This document shows positions 26,845 to 35,570 of a stretch of DNA of 64,000 bases, one piece after another. The translations under genes were made by a program, and so were the position numbers. This DNA is from Thermotogae bacterium (GTDB lineage: Bacteria > Thermotogota > Thermotogae > Mesoaciditogales > Mesoaciditogaceae), in assembly GCA_026988035.1 (NCBI GenBank), contig JALSLY010000076.1:1-64000 (forward strand), given 5' to 3'. The notes beneath the pieces are model-generated. The model did no database searches. It saw nothing but the letters and a program-made list of their open reading frames with translations, and had not been told where the DNA came from. Position 1 is the first letter of the stretch, and every line of letters starts with the position of its first letter.

Positions 26845-27140
26845 AACATCTTCCACCGCTACACGGTCCCCCTTCTCAGCTATCGCTTCGGTCATGGAAG
26901 TGGGAAAGACATTGCACACCGTGCAATCCCACTCAGCTGCCGCGTGCGCCTACTACTCGGTTGCCACCTCAGACACAAAGAGGAAGTGATGATGCTCTCA
27001 ACTTCGTTTCGGTCAGAAAAGTGGGAAAGACATTGCACACTGTGCAATCCCGCTCCGGCAACTCCACTCACAGCACAATCCCACTTCTCAAGAAAGGATT
27101 AATCCCCTCTATTAAGAGGGGTGCCTGAAAGGCGGGGTGT
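26845..27140. repeat. mosaic palindromic intergenic repeat, copy 2
   Basis: Includes ACATCTTCCACCGCTACACGG, two copies of the AGTGGGAAAGACATTGCACAC module (near 26898 and 27019), and the CCCCTCTATTAAGAGGGG module ending GGCGGGGTGTGTGG. Confidence 0.75.
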
Positions 27141-27155
27141 GTGGATGTTTTTGCA

Positions 27156-27172
27156 CTGGCATGATACTTGCT
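27156..27172 (+). promoter_or_regulatory. sigma-54-type (-24/-12) promoter
   Basis: CTGGCATGATACTTGCT has the GG and GC dinucleotides exactly 10 bp apart and matches YTGGCAyG-N4-TTGCW at all but one key position. Predicted start near 27183, about 64 nt before the TTG of the lipoprotein gene. Confidence 0.7.
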
Positions 27173-27246
27173 AAGCAATATGAGGGGGTAGGGAATATTT
27201 TGTGATGCAATATGATTCGGATTTTGTCGAAAGGAGGTGGAAAATC

Positions 27247-28926
27247 TTGAGATTTTCAAGAATTTTTCTTGCCCTCTCAATAATTGTTGTCACATTTTTG
27301 CTTGGTGCCTGTTTCTTGTTTGAAATGAAGTATCAAATAACAATTAGCCCAAGCTACGGTTCAAATCAAGTTGGGACTTCTCACACTTTAAATATTAAAG
27401 TTTCAAAAATCGGGTTGCTTGGGGGGCCTGTAGGAAACGCCAATATTTATTTGAATGTAACAGGTGCTAATCCATCTTCGACTACCCTTACAAGTGATTC
27501 AAACGGAAAAGCAACTTTCACTTACACAGGAACAAATATTGGTACTGATACGATTGTGGCATCAGCATTTGGGGTTTCTGCAACGGCTGTTAAGTTATGG
27601 ACCAAGTCAGCCACAGATATAAGAAATGAGATAATGGGCATTGTAGCCACCTTTGATGATGGCGTGCCTCAAACATTTTCAAGTGTTGAAAAGATCGTGG
27701 TCATGGGCGATGAAGCGGTTCCCGTACTTTTAAACCTTCTGTCAACTTCAAATTCTTTAAAAGTGCGTTGGGCAAGCATCTATACACTTCCAAGAATTGC
27801 AAATCTTGATGAAATAGGTGGCGCGAAAGTGGCTCTTCAGGATCCTAATGAAACCATCGGGACAATGGCAGCCGCGATCTTTGTGGGAACAGGAGATGCT
27901 ACGAGTTTGTCAATATTACAGGATGCTGAAAACTCGAATAGTGTGATGATGTACAGCATTCCACCAATTCTTTTAAGTGAATTTGCGAATAGAGTGTTGA
28001 AAGCCACAAGTTCTGGAACCAGATACGAGAATCCAAGATTCTATGGATATTCTGCATATCCTTTATATGAATCGCTTGATGAAGACATCGGAGAAACAAA
28101 GTTCACAGTCACAAAAGATGATGCCAAATGTGAGATTATGGTGAATATATACATAGAGCTTACCGGTCCTGGTGCAACGAGTTCTTTGGCAAACACATGG
28201 AAAAACGGCATCGAGTCTGTTTGGAATGGCCCAAATGGTTACAGAAAATTTGGCTGTTATAAAGTCAAATTCAACGCAGACATAAAGGTCAACACTACAG
28301 GTGCAACACCGGAAGCGAGCAGAGATCAAATCAAAGTAGTGAGTATACATCCAACGCAAACACATACTTCGAGTACTGTTTTGGGGAGACCAAATGATGG
28401 TTCTACAAACGGTGAATGGGACAATCAAGACACCGGAAACGTAGCAGCGCATGAAACCGGGCATTTGATGGGATTAGATGATGAATACACCTATGACGCG
28501 AGTGGGAATTACGTGAATACTAATCCCCAAGTCACAGATCCTCAGAGTATAATGGCTCAAACGTGGGGAAATGTTTCTGCACTTCAATCTCATATAAACG
28601 CAATAATGAAAAATGCCGGCATAAGTGTTCCAGCTACAATGACAGTTGTTCCTGCATCTGCAACAAATATTATAGGTACAGAACACACGGTGAAAGTGAA
28701 TATCAGAGATCCTTTTGATAAGCCGGTTGCTGGCGTGAAAGTCACTTTTACTGTAAGCGGGCTGAACAATTTCACAAGAGAAGCGCTCACTGACGACAAT
28801 GGTGATACGGCTTTGACTTACGTCTATCAAGATGAAAAAGAAGGGAAAGATACAATAAATGTGAAAGCTAATTGTTGTCTAAGTGCTACCGTTGTTAAAT
28901 TCTGGAAATTTCCGAGTTCAGATTAA
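27247..28926 (+). CDS. lipoprotein with Ig-like, HEAT-like and metzincin-type protease regions
   Basis: 559 residues from TTG 27247, which has GGAGGTGG 6 bp upstream. Signal peptide ends at a lipobox (LLGAC), so it should be a lipoprotein. Order: Big-1/Ig-like domain (about 25-115), a HEAT-like helical part (about 125-260), a protease region with HETGHLMGLDDEY (H402, E403, H406, G409, D412) and a Met-turn-like QSIMAQ about 32 residues later, then a second Ig-like domain (about 455-559). HExxHxxGxxD is the snapalysin-like form of the metzincin site. Upstream is a sigma-54 promoter, downstream a terminator. Substrate unknown. Confidence 0.75.
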   Translation: MRFSRIFLALSIIVVTFLLGACFLFEMKYQITISPSYGSNQVGTSHTLNIKVSKIGLLGGPVGNANIYLNVTGANPSSTTLTSDSNGKATFTYTGTNIGTDTIVASAFGVSATAVKLWTKSATDIRNEIMGIVATFDDGVPQTFSSVEKIVVMGDEAVPVLLNLLSTSNSLKVRWASIYTLPRIANLDEIGGAKVALQDPNETIGTMAAAIFVGTGDATSLSILQDAENSNSVMMYSIPPILLSEFANRVLKATSSGTRYENPRFYGYSAYPLYESLDEDIGETKFTVTKDDAKCEIMVNIYIELTGPGATSSLANTWKNGIESVWNGPNGYRKFGCYKVKFNADIKVNTTGATPEASRDQIKVVSIHPTQTHTSSTVLGRPNDGSTNGEWDNQDTGNVAAHETGHLMGLDDEYTYDASGNYVNTNPQVTDPQSIMAQTWGNVSALQSHINAIMKNAGISVPATMTVVPASATNIIGTEHTVKVNIRDPFDKPVAGVKVTFTVSGLNNFTREALTDDNGDTALTYVYQDEKEGKDTINVKANCCLSATVVKFWKFPSSD

Positions 28927-28943
28927 TCAAATTTAAAAGGGTG

Positions 28944-28974
28944 AAGGGCACGATAAAATCGTGCCCTTTTCAAG
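28944..28974 (+). terminator. rho-independent terminator
   Basis: AAGGGCACGAT and ATCGTGCCCTT form an 11-bp stem with a 5-base or smaller loop, followed by TT. It ends the lipoprotein transcript. Confidence 0.85.
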
Positions 28975-28998
28975 TAAGTAAAAAGTTATAGACCTTGC

Positions 28999-29027
28999 TT
29001 AAAATCCAGTTTATCATGTGATATAAT
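28999..29027 (+). promoter_or_regulatory. extended -10 promoter of the tRNA
   Basis: A perfect TATAAT (29022-29027) preceded by TGA, giving TGnTATAAT; the -35 (TTAAAA, 17-bp spacer) is weak. It lies 17 bp before the tRNA. Confidence 0.7.
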
Positions 29028-29044
29028 TAGCGACGGGTAATTGA

Positions 29045-29119
29045 GCCCCTATAGTTCAACGGATAGAACGGCGGATTCCTAATCCGCAAATGGAGGTTCG
29101 ATTCCTCCTAGGGGCACCA
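29045..29119 (+). tRNA. tRNA-Arg (anticodon CCT)
   Basis: A 7-bp acceptor stem (GCCCCTA/TAGGGGC), the D-arm (GTTC-GAAC), anticodon arm GCGGA-TTCCTAA-TCCGC with CCT anticodon, T-arm GAGG-TTCGATT-CCTC and an encoded CCA. Reads AGG codons. Confidence 0.97.
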
Positions 29120-29155
29120 GTTTTTAGTGTGTTTTTATAATAGCATAGTTGTAAT

Positions 29156-29219
29156 CGCACTTATTTTAAGAGTGCGGTTCATCTGGTGGGTGTTGTTCTT
29201 TTATACATTAATAAAGAAC
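29156..29219. promoter_or_regulatory. two short inverted repeats before the YeeE-family gene
   Basis: CGCACT/AGTGCG (29156-29176) and GTTCTTT/AAAGAAC (29195-29219). Either could be an operator; no clear promoter was found between them and the gene. Confidence 0.3.
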
Positions 29220-29331
29220 TCAACTATTCATAGCTAAGAACTATTTTCTATTAATTTTACAGAATTCTCAGTCTGGTACCTTATTTTTCAGATGCGCCGT
29301 ACCCAACTTCTCAATGAAGGAGGGGTTTTTG

Positions 29332-30708
29332 ATGTCTGAAAATGAAGAAGGAGAAAGGACTGAAGAAGCGCTTTCCCAGTCAAATCAAGGAGAAGAGAGG
29401 ACTGGTTTAGCACCCTGGTTGATGGCAATCTCTCTTTTGGTTTCTGCGCTACTGCTTTTTATGGCTGGTTTCTTCTATCACCACGCCGCTTTGTGGGTTG
29501 GAATACTGCCTGGAATAATACTTGGTGTGCTGCTTGAAATATGGAATTTATCTGATCCTAACATTCTAATCAAAATGTTTTCTTGGAGAGATAGAACATT
29601 TATCTCAATTTTTGGCTTGATTGTGGGAGTTTCTGCTTTTTTGCTTTACTTTTTGTACATGCTTGGGGTTCCCATGAACTGGGGCTTTAACAATTTGTAT
29701 TTTTGGGGAATCATAATAGGTGGGATAATTTTTGGAATAGGGGTATCCATAGCTGGTTACTTTCCCGCTTCTGTTTGGGTAGCAATAGGCCAAGGTAGAA
29801 AAGAAGCGTGGTGGGCGCTCTTTGGTGGTCTTGTGGGTGCCTTTGTGTGGACGCTTGTATATGGTCCATTTAGCCTTGGGCTTGTTAAACCAGCGAATTA
29901 CGGTCCGGTTTCGATTGCTTTGGGAATATCGAATCAAAATGCCATAGGTGCGTGGTTTGTTGCCATGATATTTGCAGCTGTTTTCATAGGGTTATGGCTT
30001 GTTGTACCGAGATTTCCGGATGAAAAGAAGGGTTATGGCATTTTGTTCTTCAGCCGTTCGCCTGACGAAGGTTCACGTTCTCCTTTGACAGAAGAGGATA
30101 GGAGAAGATATCCTCACATGAGAAAGTGGGTTGAGCCCATTGTGGAAGGGGACACCAACAAAGCATCGAGGTTGATCTTCATACTCATACTATCTTTTGC
30201 CATCACGATCACGGCTGTCATAATGCTTAGACAGTACTTTGGCCAATCGATAACGTATTCATGGCTTGCAGGATGGCCTTTGTGGTTTACTCCTCACGCG
30301 GCTGAAAGTTTACCGTATGTGGCAAATATGTTCCCCACTTCCACAAACGGAGTTTTTGAGTACATGAAGGTTGTGGGATGGGCACCGATAGTCGACTTTG
30401 GACTTTTCCTTGGTGGCATTCTGTCTGCTATTGGTATAACGAAGCGCTGGATGGGCTTCAAAAAAGATATTCCTCCTGTTTGGGAAAAGAAGTACGGTTC
30501 GAGTTATGCCAAAAGATATACAGCGGTATTTTGGGGTTCGTTTCTTGTTCTCTTCGGTGCTCGAATGGCTGGAGGAGGACTAACTGGACACATGATCTCC
30601 GGCATTGCCCAGCTTTCGGCTAGTGGATTTCTTTTCTCTGGTGTTGTATTTTTAACGGCTTTGATAATGACACACGTTCTGTACGGTAAGGAAATCCTTG
30701 GAGATTAA
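29332..30708 (+). CDS. YeeE/YedE-family membrane protein lacking all cysteines
   Basis: 458 residues from ATG 29332, which has AAGGAGGGG upstream. Two homologous membrane halves, with GYFPASVWVAIGQGR in the first and GARMAGGGLTGHMISGIAQL in the second matching the sulfur-transport repeats. The family's thiosulfate transporters use conserved cysteines in these motifs; here they are Phe and Gly, and the protein has no Cys at all. The acidic N-terminal tail is unusual. A monocistronic unit ending at a terminator. Substrate is uncertain. Confidence 0.8.
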   Translation: MSENEEGERTEEALSQSNQGEERTGLAPWLMAISLLVSALLLFMAGFFYHHAALWVGILPGIILGVLLEIWNLSDPNILIKMFSWRDRTFISIFGLIVGVSAFLLYFLYMLGVPMNWGFNNLYFWGIIIGGIIFGIGVSIAGYFPASVWVAIGQGRKEAWWALFGGLVGAFVWTLVYGPFSLGLVKPANYGPVSIALGISNQNAIGAWFVAMIFAAVFIGLWLVVPRFPDEKKGYGILFFSRSPDEGSRSPLTEEDRRRYPHMRKWVEPIVEGDTNKASRLIFILILSFAITITAVIMLRQYFGQSITYSWLAGWPLWFTPHAAESLPYVANMFPTSTNGVFEYMKVVGWAPIVDFGLFLGGILSAIGITKRWMGFKKDIPPVWEKKYGSSYAKRYTAVFWGSFLVLFGARMAGGGLTGHMISGIAQLSASGFLFSGVVFLTALIMTHVLYGKEILGD

Positions 30709-30730
30709 AATTGACGGCTTACAATTATTA

Positions 30731-30771
30731 CGAGGGCAACAACTATGAAGCAACAGGTTGCCCTCGTTTTT
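30731..30771 (+). terminator. rho-independent terminator
   Basis: CGAGGGCAAC and GTTGCCCTCG form a 10-bp stem followed by TTTTT, between the YeeE-family gene and the convergent importer operon. Confidence 0.85.
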
Positions 30772-30786
30772 CATGTGTGTGGTAAT

Positions 30787-31668
30787 TCACTCCTCAATGG
30801 CTTTCTCTTTTGATGATTTAACTCCTTGATATATCAAAGCTGCGACAATTGCTAAATAGGGAAACATCATAGTTAGGTTGGAGTTCAAGCCGTACGTTTG
30901 GAGGGATATTCCAAGTGCGTCCATGAATCCAAATGCAACCGTTGCGATTATTGTCCATGTGAAATTTCCATTTCCAAAAATTACCGCAGCGACTGCGATC
31001 CAACCACGCCCTGCACTCATATCTTTGTTAAAAAGTTTTAAGTATCCTATTGACAAATAAGCACCAGATATCCCAACTAACACCGCATTTATGAGTATGC
31101 TCATGTATCTCACTTTTATGGAAGACACCCCTGCTGAATCAAGCGCGCGCCAGTTTTTTCCAGCAGCTTTCAAGTGAAGACCAAATGTTGTGTGGGAATC
31201 TATGTATTTGAAGAGTATTACGAGTATCAAAGTTAGCCATACTATCGAAGAAAAATCGTTGAAAACTCCGTTGAAAATTCCAAGGTTTCCCAAATGCACA
31301 AATGGAATCTGCTGAATTCTATCTGATGTGAAAGAGCCTTTCACGCCAAAGATACTTTTGAGCAAAAGAATTGTCAAACTGGAAGCGAGAATGTTCAAAG
31401 CCATTCCTATAACCCATATATTCGCGCGTAAGTTAACGCAGAACAAGGCGTATATGAGATTGAAAACAAGAGATGCGATTATCGCAAAGAACAATCCCAT
31501 CCAGAAAGAAGAAAAGATATAAGAACCGAAAACGGCGAAGAAAGCCGCAACGAGCATAGAGCCTTCTTGAGAGATGTTGAGCATTCCGGTTTGAAGCGTC
31601 CACATCCCACCAAGCGCAGGAAGGAGGATCAACACAAGCGTATTTATCGTTGATCTGTATATATACAC
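30787..31668 (-). CDS. ABC importer permease, nucleoside type (BmpD/YufQ-like)
   Basis: 293 residues, mostly hydrophobic, with the GMLNISQEGSMLVAAF segment of this permease family near residue 27 and a LGISLQTYGL segment near the end. GTG start with GAGGAGGGA upstream, 4 bp after the previous permease stop. Last gene of the four-gene operon. Confidence 0.88.
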   Translation of the reverse strand: MYIYRSTINTLVLILLPALGGMWTLQTGMLNISQEGSMLVAAFFAVFGSYIFSSFWMGLFFAIIASLVFNLIYALFCVNLRANIWVIGMALNILASSLTILLLKSIFGVKGSFTSDRIQQIPFVHLGNLGIFNGVFNDFSSIVWLTLILVILFKYIDSHTTFGLHLKAAGKNWRALDSAGVSSIKVRYMSILINAVLVGISGAYLSIGYLKLFNKDMSAGRGWIAVAAVIFGNGNFTWTIIATVAFGFMDALGISLQTYGLNSNLTMMFPYLAIVAALIYQGVKSSKEKAIEE

Positions 31669-31672
31669 AAAT

Positions 31673-32710
31673 TCATCCCTCCTCTTGCATGCGATTAGCC
31701 ACTTTGTTTGCCAAAGCGTATCCGGCTGTTACAAACATAACGGATGCGACAAAGATGATTTGTACAAGTTCTTGAGGAATGCCAAGGATCAGTTCCATCC
31801 GCAGACCGCCTGAAGTCATTACGGCGTATATGAAAGACGTGATTATCACACCGATCGGGTCGTAGTTTACCATCATGGCCAAGATCATGCCAGTCCACGA
31901 ATACCCCGGCGATATGCCGTTGAGAAATCTGTGATAGTCACCCATAACGAGAAGCATTCCAGCAAGACCGGCAAGCATGCCACTTATCACCATTGCGAGT
32001 ATCATATTCTGTTTCACTGATACGCCTCCATAAACTGAAAATCGTGGATTGAGACGCATCATCTTCCATTCATAACCGTGTTTTGCAAAGAGCATGAGAT
32101 AAACAATCAAAGCCACAGCCACGATTGCTACAAATACACCTGTGTTGAGATTTGACAAAGGACTTATGTGATTGAACCACATTCCTTTGTCTATCACATT
32201 CGTTGCACCAAGAGAACCTTGCGAAGTTCTGAAAGGCCCATTCGTCATGTAAGTGGTAAAGTAAATAGCTATGGAATTGAGCATGATCGTCAACACAACC
32301 TCGTTAACGTTGTATTTAACGCGAAGGTAACCAGGAAGCCACGCCCATAGTCCACCTATTGCAAGCCCCAAAGCGACGCCGAGTGTTAAATATATAGCGG
32401 TAGGTATATCGTGAAAACTCACGCCCATGGCAGCCACCACAAAGGCTGCCAGATACAACTGACCTTGGGCACCTATGTTCCAAATTCCGGCGTGGAAAGA
32501 TATGGCAATTGCGAGGCCGGTGAGGAGTATTGGTACCATACGTGCAAGTGTTGAATAAATCATGTATCGGCTTCCCAGAGCACCGAAGATCATAACTTTG
32601 TATCCTTCTATTGGTGAAACTTTGTAAAGCATTATAAGAAAACCACCCAAGACGAGTGATAGAAAAAAGGATATTACCACTATAAGAAATCCACGATATT
32701 TTTCGCTCAT
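31673..32710 (-). CDS. ABC importer permease, nucleoside type (BmpC/YufP-like)
   Basis: 345 residues. ISFHAGIWNIGAQGQLYLAA is the family hallmark, and WAWLPGYLRVKYNVNEVVLT follows the pattern of the paired subunit. Overlaps the ATPase stop by 4 bp. It should form a heterodimer with the downstream permease. Confidence 0.9.
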   Translation of the reverse strand: MSEKYRGFLIVVISFFLSLVLGGFLIMLYKVSPIEGYKVMIFGALGSRYMIYSTLARMVPILLTGLAIAISFHAGIWNIGAQGQLYLAAFVVAAMGVSFHDIPTAIYLTLGVALGLAIGGLWAWLPGYLRVKYNVNEVVLTIMLNSIAIYFTTYMTNGPFRTSQGSLGATNVIDKGMWFNHISPLSNLNTGVFVAIVAVALIVYLMLFAKHGYEWKMMRLNPRFSVYGGVSVKQNMILAMVISGMLAGLAGMLLVMGDYHRFLNGISPGYSWTGMILAMMVNYDPIGVIITSFIYAVMTSGGLRMELILGIPQELVQIIFVASVMFVTAGYALANKVANRMQEEG

Positions 32711-34215
32711 GATCTCATTCCCAACATGGCAAGTCCTATTTTTTGCAGATCGGCATCTTTTGTGGAAGTTGAATGCACAATTTGTCCCTCGTACATGACA
32801 ACGATTCTATCCGAAAGCAAGAGAATTTCATCCAAATCTGAAGAAATGAGTAAAACGGCCTTTCCCGATTTTTTCATGTCGAGTATCTTTTTGTGTATAA
32901 ATTCAATTCCTCCCACGTCCACGCCGCGCGTTGGTTGCGAAACTATGAGGAGATCCACATCATGTGCAAATTCCCTTGCTATGACAACCTTTTGCATATT
33001 TCCTCCGCTCAAAGTTCCAACTTGCTCGTCGACGGATTTACAGACGATCCTATATTCGTTAACCAACTGATTTGCAAAATATCTGGCTCTTTTGCGCTTC
33101 ATGAAATCCAGCCGAGCTGAGAACTCCCTTTCGTTTTGATGACCCATAATGACGTTTTCCAGAACGGAGGCAATTGGAGCAAGTCCGGTGCGTATCCTGT
33201 CCTCCGGGATGTATCCTATTCCAAATTCACGACGCTTTCTCACAGACATCTTGCCGATATCGACGCCTTTAAATTCTATTTTCCCATTTGCAATTTTTCT
33301 CATACCCACCAAGGCCTCTTCGAGCTCGCTTTGACCGTTTCCAACAACGCCGGCAATTCCAACTATTTCCCCACGACTCACATCAAGACTCAGCCCTTTC
33401 ACCGCCGGAATTCCTTTATCTCCAATTATGGTTAAATCATTGATCTTCAAGATCGTTTCGCCTTTTTTTGATGAAACAGCGGCGGGATTTTGAATTTCAC
33501 GGCCGGCTATCATTTTGGCGAGATCGATTTCAGAAAGGTTTTCGTTTTTGAAAGTATCGAGCAGTTTTCCATTTCGCATAACAGAAACCCTATCTGAAAT
33601 CTCTTTTACTTCTTTGAGTTTGTGAGATATGAATATCACCGTTTTTCCGAAAGCTTTAAACTTTCGGAGCGTGTTAAACAACGTCTCAGATTCCTGAGGG
33701 GTTAGAACGGCAGTTGGTTCATCAAAAATCAAGATACTTGCATTTCTGTACAAAAGTTTCAATATCTCCACCTTTTGTTGAAGACCAACCGAAAGAGAAC
33801 CAACAATCTCATTGACGTCGATTTCCATTTTATATTCTTTTGCTAATTTTGCCACAGTTCTTTTTGCCTTTTCTCGATCGAAAGAGATAAAATGATGCGG
33901 CTCAGCTCCCAATACCACGTTTTCATAAACTGTGAAATCATCGATTAACATGAAATTCTGATGCACCATTCCGATTTCATCTTTTATAGCGTCTTTGGGT
34001 GAGGAAAAATTCACCTCTTTTGCCCGCACAAATATTTTCCCAGAATCGGGTTTGTACATTCCGTACAAAAGATGCATCAATGTGGTTTTTCCAGCTCCAT
34101 TTTCACCTATGACAGAGTGGATCTCTCCACTTTTGATGGAGAGATCCACAGAATTTACCGCGACAACTTTTCCGAATTTCTTGGTAACGCTATTAAAACG
34201 TATTATTTCGCTCAT
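32707..34215 (-). CDS. ABC importer ATPase with two nucleotide-binding domains (YufO-like)
   Basis: 502 residues. The first domain has GENGAGKTT, LSVGLQQKVEI and DEPTAVLTP; the second has a degenerate P-loop GVVGNGQSE, an intact LSGGNMQKV and SQPTRGVD. This asymmetry is usual for the simple-sugar/nucleoside importer class. Coupled to both neighbours by ATGA-type overlaps. Confidence 0.93.
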   Translation of the reverse strand: MSEIIRFNSVTKKFGKVVAVNSVDLSIKSGEIHSVIGENGAGKTTLMHLLYGMYKPDSGKIFVRAKEVNFSSPKDAIKDEIGMVHQNFMLIDDFTVYENVVLGAEPHHFISFDREKAKRTVAKLAKEYKMEIDVNEIVGSLSVGLQQKVEILKLLYRNASILIFDEPTAVLTPQESETLFNTLRKFKAFGKTVIFISHKLKEVKEISDRVSVMRNGKLLDTFKNENLSEIDLAKMIAGREIQNPAAVSSKKGETILKINDLTIIGDKGIPAVKGLSLDVSRGEIVGIAGVVGNGQSELEEALVGMRKIANGKIEFKGVDIGKMSVRKRREFGIGYIPEDRIRTGLAPIASVLENVIMGHQNEREFSARLDFMKRKRARYFANQLVNEYRIVCKSVDEQVGTLSGGNMQKVVIAREFAHDVDLLIVSQPTRGVDVGGIEFIHKKILDMKKSGKAVLLISSDLDEILLLSDRIVVMYEGQIVHSTSTKDADLQKIGLAMLGMRS

Positions 34216-35219
34216 CTTTTGCCAAAGTAAGATTTAACCTTGATCTTTCCGGTGATTATATCCGTTCTGAGTTGTATGAGTTTTTGAATGATATCTGCCG
34301 GGACGTTGTGAAGCATTTCTTTGGAATAGCTCAGTCCAACTCCGTTGTTTGCGATCCCATAAGTGTATATAACACCACGTTTGTACGTGCCGTCTATTTT
34401 CGCTTTTATCATGTCAAAGACGGCATTTCCGACATTTTTAACCACTGAGCCGATGATGTGATGCGGCGCAAGATATCCCTGTGGAGAGTCCACACCAATG
34501 GCCCAGAATCCTGCCTGTTTCGCGGCATCTATGACACCTAAACCACTTCCGCCAGCAACTTGGAATATCACGTCTGCTCCGCGGTGAAATTGATCGAGGG
34601 CTATTTCTTTCGCTGTAGCTGGATCATCCCATCCACCAACGTATCCAGTAAGCACTTTTATATTTGGATCGATGTAGTGAACGCCCTGCTTGAAGCCGAT
34701 CAGAAAGTCCCTTATGACAGAATAGTCCTCTCCCGCTACAAATCCCACAACCTTCTGAGCATTAACCATGGGAAACCCTTTTCTTTCGGTGATCATAGCT
34801 GCAAGAGCCCCACCCATAAATGAGCTTTCATTTTGCTTGAAGACGATGGAGGTAACCTGCCCGACTTTTACCACGTCATCCACGTACACGTAGTCAACAT
34901 TTGGAAATTGTGGTGCCACCTGCTTGAGCGTATCGATCAACTCGTATCCCACAACGATCACGAGATCAAAATTGGATGAGGCCGCTATCATTTGCGGCAT
35001 GTAGTTTGCCGGATCTGTTTTACATGGCAGTACTTTGCCGTATATGCCAAGTTGTTGTTCAGCACGAGTTAAGCCTTGGTAAGAAGAATCATAAAAAGAT
35101 TTGTCTCCCAATTCTCCAGCGATAACAACCGCGACGCGAAGGCGACTCGCCGCCAGAACCGTTGGAACGAGGCCGATTAACAATACGACAATGGAAAGAA
35201 ACACCATAAACCTTTTCAT
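34212..35219 (-). CDS. BMP/PnrA-family substrate-binding protein
   Basis: 335 residues from ATG 35219 with GGAGG upstream. Signal peptide (FLSIVVLLIGLVPTVLA) without a lipobox, so probably periplasmic. The family binds purine nucleosides (some relatives bind riboflavin); GELGDKSFYDSSYQGL and GYELIDTLKQVAPQFPNVD fit. First gene of the operon, which runs away from the sigma-54 unit. Confidence 0.9.
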   Translation of the reverse strand: MKRFMVFLSIVVLLIGLVPTVLAASRLRVAVVIAGELGDKSFYDSSYQGLTRAEQQLGIYGKVLPCKTDPANYMPQMIAASSNFDLVIVVGYELIDTLKQVAPQFPNVDYVYVDDVVKVGQVTSIVFKQNESSFMGGALAAMITERKGFPMVNAQKVVGFVAGEDYSVIRDFLIGFKQGVHYIDPNIKVLTGYVGGWDDPATAKEIALDQFHRGADVIFQVAGGSGLGVIDAAKQAGFWAIGVDSPQGYLAPHHIIGSVVKNVGNAVFDMIKAKIDGTYKRGVIYTYGIANNGVGLSYSKEMLHNVPADIIQKLIQLRTDIITGKIKVKSYFGKR

Positions 35220-35307
35220 AAAAAGCACCTCCAATTTTTCAACGTTGAGAAAACATATATATTTCCGCTCTGTTCAATTCTATCACAAGTTTCTTAAGTA
35301 ACACCTT

Positions 35308-35391
35308 CCGTCGGCTTCACCGCCACCTTCCTCAAGGAAGGATTAATCCCCTCTATCAAGAGGGGTGGCTCGAAGATCCGGGGTGTGTTAC
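35308..35391. repeat. mosaic palindromic intergenic repeat, copy 3
   Basis: A compact copy running from AACACCTTCCGTCGG to GGGGTGTGTT. The CTTCACCGCCACC, AAGGAAGGATTAATCCCC and CTCTATCAAGAGGGG modules appear in order. The ends are short inverted repeats, as in a MITE. Confidence 0.8.
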
Positions 35392-35408
35392 CATAAACGC
35401 ACTTTTTA

Positions 35409-35463
35409 GGAACCATCAGTTCCTATGAGGAACAATTAGTTCTCTGCAGGAACTGGCAGTTCC
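35409..35463. promoter_or_regulatory. three palindromic operators, probable enhancer (UAS) array
   Basis: GGAAC-N5-GTTCC at 35409-35423, 35429-35443 (last base T) and 35449-35463, an exact 20-bp period, so all three face the same side of the helix. They lie 93-147 bp upstream of the predicted sigma-54 start, the usual distance for enhancer-binding proteins. The candidate binder is encoded at 42383-43747. Confidence 0.8.
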
Positions 35464-35528
35464 GGCTATCAAGATCAATATTTCCTCATTTTATACACTT
35501 TTCAGAGATCTAAAAAATTTACAAAGTG

Positions 35529-35545
35529 TTGGCACGAATTATGCT
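35529..35545 (+). promoter_or_regulatory. sigma-54 (-24/-12) promoter of the secretin operon
   Basis: TTGGCACGAATTATGCT has the complete TTGGCACG -24 box, with GG (35531-35532) and GC (35543-35544) separated by exactly 10 bp. Predicted start near 35556, only about 15 nt before the first ATG. Confidence 0.85.
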
Positions 35546-35570
35546 TTATGTAAAGCGGGGACAGAAAAGG

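Larger units (their letters stand above)
26586..27246. other. long intergenic region with repeats and a sigma-54 promoter
   Basis: Contains the 61-bp palindromic element (26736-26796), a mosaic repeat block (about 26845-27140) and the sigma-54-type promoter at 27156-27172. No supported gene. Confidence 0.75.
35220..35570. other. divergent regulatory region
   Basis: Between the importer operon and the secretin operon. Holds a mosaic repeat (35308-35391), a triple palindrome (35409-35463) and a sigma-54 promoter (35529-35545). No gene. Confidence 0.8.

Noticed and set aside
35409-35463. Interpreting the triple palindrome as a small CRISPR or terminator array
   Set aside because: Units are 15 bp with 5-bp gaps, no T-runs follow, and the position fits an enhancer.
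35526-35570. Upstream extension of the first secretin-operon gene (GTG 35526)
   Set aside because: It would lie within the sigma-54 promoter and upstream of the predicted transcript start.
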